Part shown: positions 23,355 to 27,484 of the stretch, piece after piece | Layout: each line of letters starts with the position of its first letter | How positions within the stretch are numbered: position 1 is the stretch's first letter | From: Candidatus Electronema nielsenii | GTDB lineage: Bacteria; Desulfobacterota; Desulfobulbia; Desulfobulbales; Desulfobulbaceae | Assembly (NCBI GenBank): GCA_026122915.1 | Contig: JAGIXO010000011.1 | Span: forward strand, 1 to 27,484 | DNA: 27,484 nt | Direction of reading: 5' to 3' | Made by a program: the position numbers and the translations under genes | The notes under the pieces: generated by a model | Databases searched by the model: none | The model's input: the letters and a program-made list of their open reading frames with translations, nothing else | Told to the model about the DNA's origin: nothing

Positions 23355-25127
23355 CTATTCTCCGTCTGCGGAGGCTGCTGCGGCCTTAAGTAAGTCGCCA
23401 AAGGTTGAAGGTCCAGAACCCTTCTGTGCCTTCAACACTGCCTCGTCAGTCCCAGTTGGAGTAGGAGCATTAGCCCCGCTGTTGTTGCTGGTACTGCTCC
23501 CTTTCTCGTCCTCTTCCAAAGACTTCAGCGAGAGGCCGATTTTACGGTCTTCGGAGGACACATTGATGACCATAGTCTTCAGTATGTCGCCGATGTTGAA
23601 ATTACCGACTGGTGTTTTGACCTTGTCTTTGCTGATCTCGGACACATGCACCAAACCTTCAATGCCTTCTTCCAGCTGAACAAAAATGCCAAAATCAGTC
23701 ACGTTGGTGATGGTACCCTCAACAAAGCTGCCGATGGGGTAATTATTGAAGGCAGCCTGCCAAGGATCGGGCTTCAACTGCTTGACACCCAAGGAAAACC
23801 GCTCGTTATCCTTGTCAATCTTGAGAACAACTGCCTGAATCGAATCGCCCTTGGCGTACTTCTCAGAAGGATGTTTAATCCGCTCAGTCCAAGATAGATC
23901 GGAAACATGGATCAAACCATCAATGCCCTCTTCAATACCGATGAAGATACCGAAGTCAGTGATGTTTTTGATCTTGCCTTCAATGATCGCACCTATAGGA
24001 TAGCTTTCCTCAACCACGTCCCAAGGATTAGGCTGGAGTTGCTTCATGCCCAACGAAATGCGCTTGGTTTCGGCCTCAACTTTCAGCACTTGCACTTCAA
24101 TTTCTGAGCCAACACTGACAATCCGGGAAGGATGGCGCGGCTTCTTAGACCAGCTCATTTCGGAGATGTGGACCAAGCCCTCAACGCCTTCTTCCAGCTC
24201 AACAAAGGCACCGTAATCGGTAATGGAGACCACCTTACCAACAACTTTTGCTCCTGATGGGTACTTTTGCGGCACAGTCTCCCACGGGTCTTGACGAAGC
24301 TGCTTGATGCCCAAGGAAACGCGGTCGGAATCTTGATCGTACTTGAGAACTTTGACCTCGATTTCCTCGCCCACAGCGTAGAGCTTGGAAGGATGAGAAA
24401 CCCGGCCCCACGACAGGTCGGTGATGTGACAGAGACCGTCCATGCCGCCCAGATCAATGAACAAACCGTAATCGGTGATATTGGTGATCGCGCCAACCAC
24501 GGTCTGACCCTCTTTGAGGGTGGAACGCATCTGCTCGCGCAGTTTGGCCCGCTGCTCCTCCAGAATAGCCCGGCGAGAAATGACCACGTTGTTGCGCTTG
24601 CGGTTGAACTTGAGGATTTTGAACTCAAAGCTCTGACCGATCAGCTCATCCATATCCTTGACCGGACGCAGGTCGATCTGCGAGTAAGGCAAGAAGGCGG
24701 GTACGCCGATATCAACGGACATACCACCCTTAACCCGACTATCAACTCGGCCCAAGATGGTGAGGTCTTCCTCCTGAATCCTGGCGATTTCTTCCCAGAC
24801 TTTGATGGCAATGGCCTTCTCGCGGGAAAGCAGCAGGCCGCCCTCCTCCTTTCTTTTTTCGATGAAGACTTCAAACTTGTCGCCGAGTTTGATCACGCGG
24901 TTCGGATCATCAGTGCGGAACTCCCCAATCGGGATGTAGCTTTCCGCCTTGTCGCCCACGTCGATCAACACTGCGTCGGCGTTGACTCCGACCACAGTGC
25001 CCATAGCGACTTCTTGGACGGTGATCACCGTGTTGTTGTCTTCCTGCTCGAAGAGTTCAGCAAAGCTGATATCTTCCATGCCACTTTCTTCCGCCGCTGC
25101 TGCGGGCCGAGTTCCCTTGTCAGTCAT
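23355..25127 (-). CDS. rpsA: 30S ribosomal protein S1
   Basis: Binds mRNA and feeds it to the 30S decoding site. Six S1 (OB-fold) domains are visible at roughly residues 36-105, 120-190, 205-275, 290-362, 377-449 and 464-536. Domains 3-6 are the most alike: each has a TDYG or TDFG turn and a GL-x-H-[IV]-[ST]-[DE] motif. The 590-residue length (E. coli 557) reflects a 50-residue Ser/Asn/Ala-rich tail. The start at 25127 gives MTDKGTRPAAAAEESG. An inner Met at residue 17 (MEDISFAELFEQ) is the usual family start and may be the real one. A GAGGA SD lies 11 bases before the first ATG. The leader has two hairpins. Confidence 0.97.
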   Translation of the reverse strand: MTDKGTRPAAAAEESGMEDISFAELFEQEDNNTVITVQEVAMGTVVGVNADAVLIDVGDKAESYIPIGEFRTDDPNRVIKLGDKFEVFIEKRKEEGGLLLSREKAIAIKVWEEIARIQEEDLTILGRVDSRVKGGMSVDIGVPAFLPYSQIDLRPVKDMDELIGQSFEFKILKFNRKRNNVVISRRAILEEQRAKLREQMRSTLKEGQTVVGAITNITDYGLFIDLGGMDGLCHITDLSWGRVSHPSKLYAVGEEIEVKVLKYDQDSDRVSLGIKQLRQDPWETVPQKYPSGAKVVGKVVSITDYGAFVELEEGVEGLVHISEMSWSKKPRHPSRIVSVGSEIEVQVLKVEAETKRISLGMKQLQPNPWDVVEESYPIGAIIEGKIKNITDFGIFIGIEEGIDGLIHVSDLSWTERIKHPSEKYAKGDSIQAVVLKIDKDNERFSLGVKQLKPDPWQAAFNNYPIGSFVEGTITNVTDFGIFVQLEEGIEGLVHVSEISKDKVKTPVGNFNIGDILKTMVINVSSEDRKIGLSLKSLEEDEKGSSTSNNSGANAPTPTGTDEAVLKAQKGSGPSTFGDLLKAAAASADGE

Positions 25128-25148
25128 GGGTTTGTCGTTCCTCTGCTA

Positions 25149-25222
25149 ACCGGTTATGCCGGTCGTCAGTAAATGAATGCGTTGTGCCGTTGATTTTGTC
25201 CGCTGCCCCCCATGAGCAGCGG
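25149..25222 (-). promoter_or_regulatory. rpsA leader hairpins
   Basis: ACCGG/CCGGT (25149-25153, 25159-25163) with a 5-nt loop ends just upstream of the GAGGA SD. CCGCTGC/GCAGCGG (25200-25206, 25216-25222) lies farther upstream and exposes a G-rich loop on the transcript. Possible S1 autoregulation site; no terminator T-tract. Confidence 0.4.
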
Positions 25223-25303
25223 CGATAAAAAAGGACTTTTACCAGAGATATCCCTGAAAAACAACAGTTTCATGCTGAAAAGCCGTCTTTTTTTTCCGCA
25301 ACC

Positions 25304-26056
25304 TTATTTTTTTCCGTAAGAAGCTAATTCTTCGAGGAGCGGGCCAAAGAGCTGCTCGTAGTACGGAATAGCCCTGTGCAGGATGGGTTGGAAGTTTTTC
25401 ATGTCCTTTTCCGCTACCACCAAGTTAGCACTGTTAGCCAAGGCTTGGATATCGTAAAGACTGGTAAATTCAGGCCCAATAAGAATATAAAAGGTGTAAC
25501 GTCGTCGCGACATGGGCATTTGTCGCATGTAATTATGAAAGGTGGAATCCTTTAGCTCGCCCGACTCAAAGCCGGTGTGATAGACAATGCAGGCATAACT
25601 CATTGATTGGGTTTCGTGAATGGCCTCTTCCGCTGTTGTGACTGCCGAAGCCTGATAGCCAAGAGCCTCCATCGAAGATGTGATCAAATGCCGCATGTTG
25701 TCGTCGCCATGAAGGACCAAGGCCATTGGCACATCCCTAGCATGGTCGTTGAACTGCATGTCTTCATTTTCTTTGCTTTTCATCCAGTCCATGTTGGGCG
25801 GTGGCGGCGGCTTGACCTGCTCGGCTGGATTAGGCGGCGACTCTACTTTGGGCGGAGCTGCCGGAGTAGTGGCAGCGGCTTTGGGTGCGCCTTCCACTTG
25901 GCCGGAAGCATCAAGAGGCATGGGCTTGGTACAGTGCGGGCATTTGAGCGGCAGCTTCTGGCCGGGCTTGAGAGCCTTCAGAGCCTGCTCGATTTTTGCC
26001 ATCTGAGCTGCATTAAATGTAAGCGCACCCTGACAGTGGGGGCAATTGCTGATCAT
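25304..26056 (-). CDS. Zinc-ribbon protein with receiver-like domain
   Basis: A 250-residue cytoplasmic protein. Residues 1-45 form a zinc ribbon with C5/C8 and C39/C42 (SNCPHC and LKCPHC). Residues 55-90 are a Pro/Ala-rich linker. Residues 108-245 resemble a CheY-like receiver: ALVLHGDDNMRHLITSSMEALGYQASAVTTAEEAI is beta1-alpha1-beta2, but the third strand ends YACIVYHTGF with no Asp at the phospho-acceptor position. It is therefore a pseudo-receiver that cannot be phosphorylated in the usual way. GGAGA lies six to seven bases before the ATG. It follows the PilT-like ATPase gene by 43 nt, so they probably form one operon and one pathway. The partner is unknown. Confidence 0.75.
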   Translation of the reverse strand: MISNCPHCQGALTFNAAQMAKIEQALKALKPGQKLPLKCPHCTKPMPLDASGQVEGAPKAAATTPAAPPKVESPPNPAEQVKPPPPPNMDWMKSKENEDMQFNDHARDVPMALVLHGDDNMRHLITSSMEALGYQASAVTTAEEAIHETQSMSYACIVYHTGFESGELKDSTFHNYMRQMPMSRRRYTFYILIGPEFTSLYDIQALANSANLVVAEKDMKNFQPILHRAIPYYEQLFGPLLEELASYGKK

Positions 26057-26099
26057 GGTGTTCTCCGCTGATGAAACTGTTCAGGAACAGTAAACTTTT

Positions 26100-27272
26100 T
26101 TATTTCTTTTCCTCTTCCACCTGCTCCATTGCCAAGCCCATGATATTGGAGGTGCTTTCTCCACGGGTTGACCTGATGGTGTCCATGCCTCGTTTGATCA
26201 CGCTGCGGTTGGAGCAGTAGGTCATGGCAACTTCCTCAGTGATCAGACCTTGCCCGAAAAGCTGCAAAATGTGTTGATCAAAGGTGCGCATGTCTAAGGT
26301 CGAGCCTTCCTCAAGAACACTGTAGAACGTCTTGTCTGTTGCCACATCTTCGCCGTTGAGGATCAGGTCTTTGACGCGCAGACTGATGTGAAGAATTTCT
26401 AACGCTGCCGCCCGGCCTCCGCCGACTTTGGGCAAGAGACGCTGGCTCACTACCCAACGGATGGTGTCAGACAGCCGCACCCTGATCTGGGCCTGCTCAT
26501 CGTGTTCAAACATGCCAATGACCCGGTTGATCGTCTGCCCTGCATCGATGGTGTGCATGGAAGAAAAAACCACGTGGCCGGTTTCAGCAGCGGTGAGAGC
26601 AATTTCTAAGGTTTCACGGTCGCGAATCTCGCCAACAAAAATGACCTTAGGTGCTTGGCGAAGTGCGGCTCGCAGCCCGTTGGCAAAGGTGTCAAAGTCA
26701 TCGCCTTGCTCGCGTTGATTAAAAGTGGCCTTCTTATGCGGATGGACGTATTCTATCGGGTCTTCAAGGGTGACGAGATGAACGGCCCTCGTTTCGTTGA
26801 TTTCGTTGAGAATAGAGGCCAGCGAGGTGGTCTTGCCTGTACCGGTACCGCCGGTAAAAAGAATCAGACCGTTTCGCTCCTTAGCCATCTTATAAAAGCA
26901 GTCAGGAAAACCAAAGTCCTTGATTGATGGAATCTTAGTTTCTAACTTTCGCAGCACTGAGGAATAGCAACTTTTTTGCGTGAAGACGTTGACGCGGAAG
27001 CGGGCAGAATTCTCTAAGGTGTAGGAAAGGTCACAGGAACCTTTGCTTACTAAATCTTTGAGCAGTCGGGGGTTGCCGTGGATCAGGTTGAGGGCGAAAA
27101 CCTCGGTCTGAAAGGGGGTAAGCACCTCCACCGGTGGCTCGACCTTGACCGGCGTGAGTCCGCCGTCGATTTCGACCTGTAGGCCTTTGCCAACAGTGAT
27201 GTTCAAGTCAGACACGCCTTTCTTCGTACCCAACATAGACGCGACCCAGTAGGCGACTTCCGGCTGCTTCAT
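26100..27272 (-). CDS. PilT/PilU-type pilus-retraction ATPase
   Basis: A 390-residue hexameric secretion ATPase of the PilT/PilU branch. The N-terminal PAS-like domain covers about 1-115. Walker A GGTGTGKTTS is at 141-150, the Asp box TLEDPIEYVH at 168-177, Walker B VIFVGEIRD with E215, and the His box TGHVVFSSMHT at 231-241. There is no CxxC zinc site as in PilB. The AIRNLIRE motif of true PilT retraction motors is not seen, so PilU or a divergent paralogue is likely. It acts at the inner-membrane base of type IV pili. It leads an apparent operon with the zinc-ribbon/pseudo-receiver gene. The SD is weak (GGGG). Confidence 0.88.
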   Translation of the reverse strand: MKQPEVAYWVASMLGTKKGVSDLNITVGKGLQVEIDGGLTPVKVEPPVEVLTPFQTEVFALNLIHGNPRLLKDLVSKGSCDLSYTLENSARFRVNVFTQKSCYSSVLRKLETKIPSIKDFGFPDCFYKMAKERNGLILFTGGTGTGKTTSLASILNEINETRAVHLVTLEDPIEYVHPHKKATFNQREQGDDFDTFANGLRAALRQAPKVIFVGEIRDRETLEIALTAAETGHVVFSSMHTIDAGQTINRVIGMFEHDEQAQIRVRLSDTIRWVVSQRLLPKVGGGRAAALEILHISLRVKDLILNGEDVATDKTFYSVLEEGSTLDMRTFDQHILQLFGQGLITEEVAMTYCSNRSVIKRGMDTIRSTRGESTSNIMGLAMEQVEEEKK

Positions 27273-27484
27273 AGATGACCCCGCTGATAATTAAAATTGA
27301 GCCTGATTGGTGTAGGCAATAGGTTTCCTTGGTTACGATGCAGTTCAAGTATGAGACTACAACCGACAAACTGCAAGCATTTTTTCATCTTGGGTAAATC
27401 CTTTATATCGCAGAATGCTTGCTTTCAACATGTGATGCAACTCACCTGCAAGCAGCCAGTAAAATCATCCTGTCGCACCTGCGC
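27273..27484. other. Upstream region of the PilT-like operon
   Basis: 212 bp to the window end with no gene. It has a perfect 9-bp inverted repeat GCAAGCATT (27372-27380) and AATGCTTGC (27413-27421), plus a third GCAAGCA at 27451. These may be regulator sites. A candidate minus-strand promoter nearby (TTGAAA and TATAAA) has only 15-bp spacing, so it is weak. Confidence 0.4.

Noticed and set aside
24267..25172. Plus-strand open frame of 301 codons opposite rpsA
   Set aside because: Antisense shadow of the repeated S1 domains; the repeats create long open frames on the other strand.

Overview
The window looks like a stretch of chromosome from a Gram-negative anaerobe, most likely a Desulfobacterota member near the Desulfobulbales. 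A cable bacterium or close relative is possible but cannot be proven here. The pointers are LPS genes (waaF, kdsD), the rpsA-ihfB gene order, carbon monoxide dehydrogenase (CODH) nickel-maturation factors (CooC, CooT), a PilT/PilU-type ATPase, and moderate-to-high GC. Most genes are housekeeping, densely packed, and arranged in short operons that change strand several times. No tRNA, rRNA, CRISPR array or complete insertion sequence was seen.

Layout. 1-5065 (minus): cooC-type ATPase, waaF, then an isochorismatase-fold hydrolase and alaS, whose 3' end is cut by the window edge. 5181-10299 (plus): a Bax-inhibitor-1 membrane protein, folC, an HNH nuclease, a SleB-type cell wall hydrolase, and minC-minD-minE. 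10296-12793 (minus): a flavodoxin-reductase-like oxidoreductase and a B12-binding-type radical SAM protein. 12794-13111: an AT-rich gap with an ordered array of DnaA-box-like 9-mers, a good candidate replication origin. 13112-19382 (plus): dnaN, birA, an AT-rich insert (a TIR-transmembrane protein and a RelE-like toxin with its antitoxin), acuI, kdsD, cooT and a His-tailed small protein. 19364-22015 (minus): an 883-residue membrane protein with an E2/UBC-like N-terminal domain. 22245-22871 (plus): yciO. 22932-27272 (minus): a PilT/PilU-type ATPase, a zinc-ribbon plus pseudo-receiver protein, rpsA and ihfB.

How parts fit together. minCDE positions the division septum, and dnaN with the adjacent repeat array marks a replication locus. 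waaF and kdsD serve LPS core and Kdo synthesis. cooC, cooT and the His-rich protein form a dispersed nickel-handling set, with CODH itself outside the window. The PilT-like ATPase and the zinc-ribbon/pseudo-receiver protein form a probable two-gene surface-motility or secretion unit.

The most interesting items are: (1) the E2-like membrane protein without a catalytic cysteine, with a strong promoter and a 20-bp perfect palindrome in its leader; (2) the phased 9-mer array next to dnaN; (3) a two-unit 17-residue Gln-rich repeat inserted in frame in AlaS; (4) the AT-rich TIR-TM/toxin-antitoxin insert; (5) helically spaced TGATCA motifs upstream of the cell wall hydrolase.
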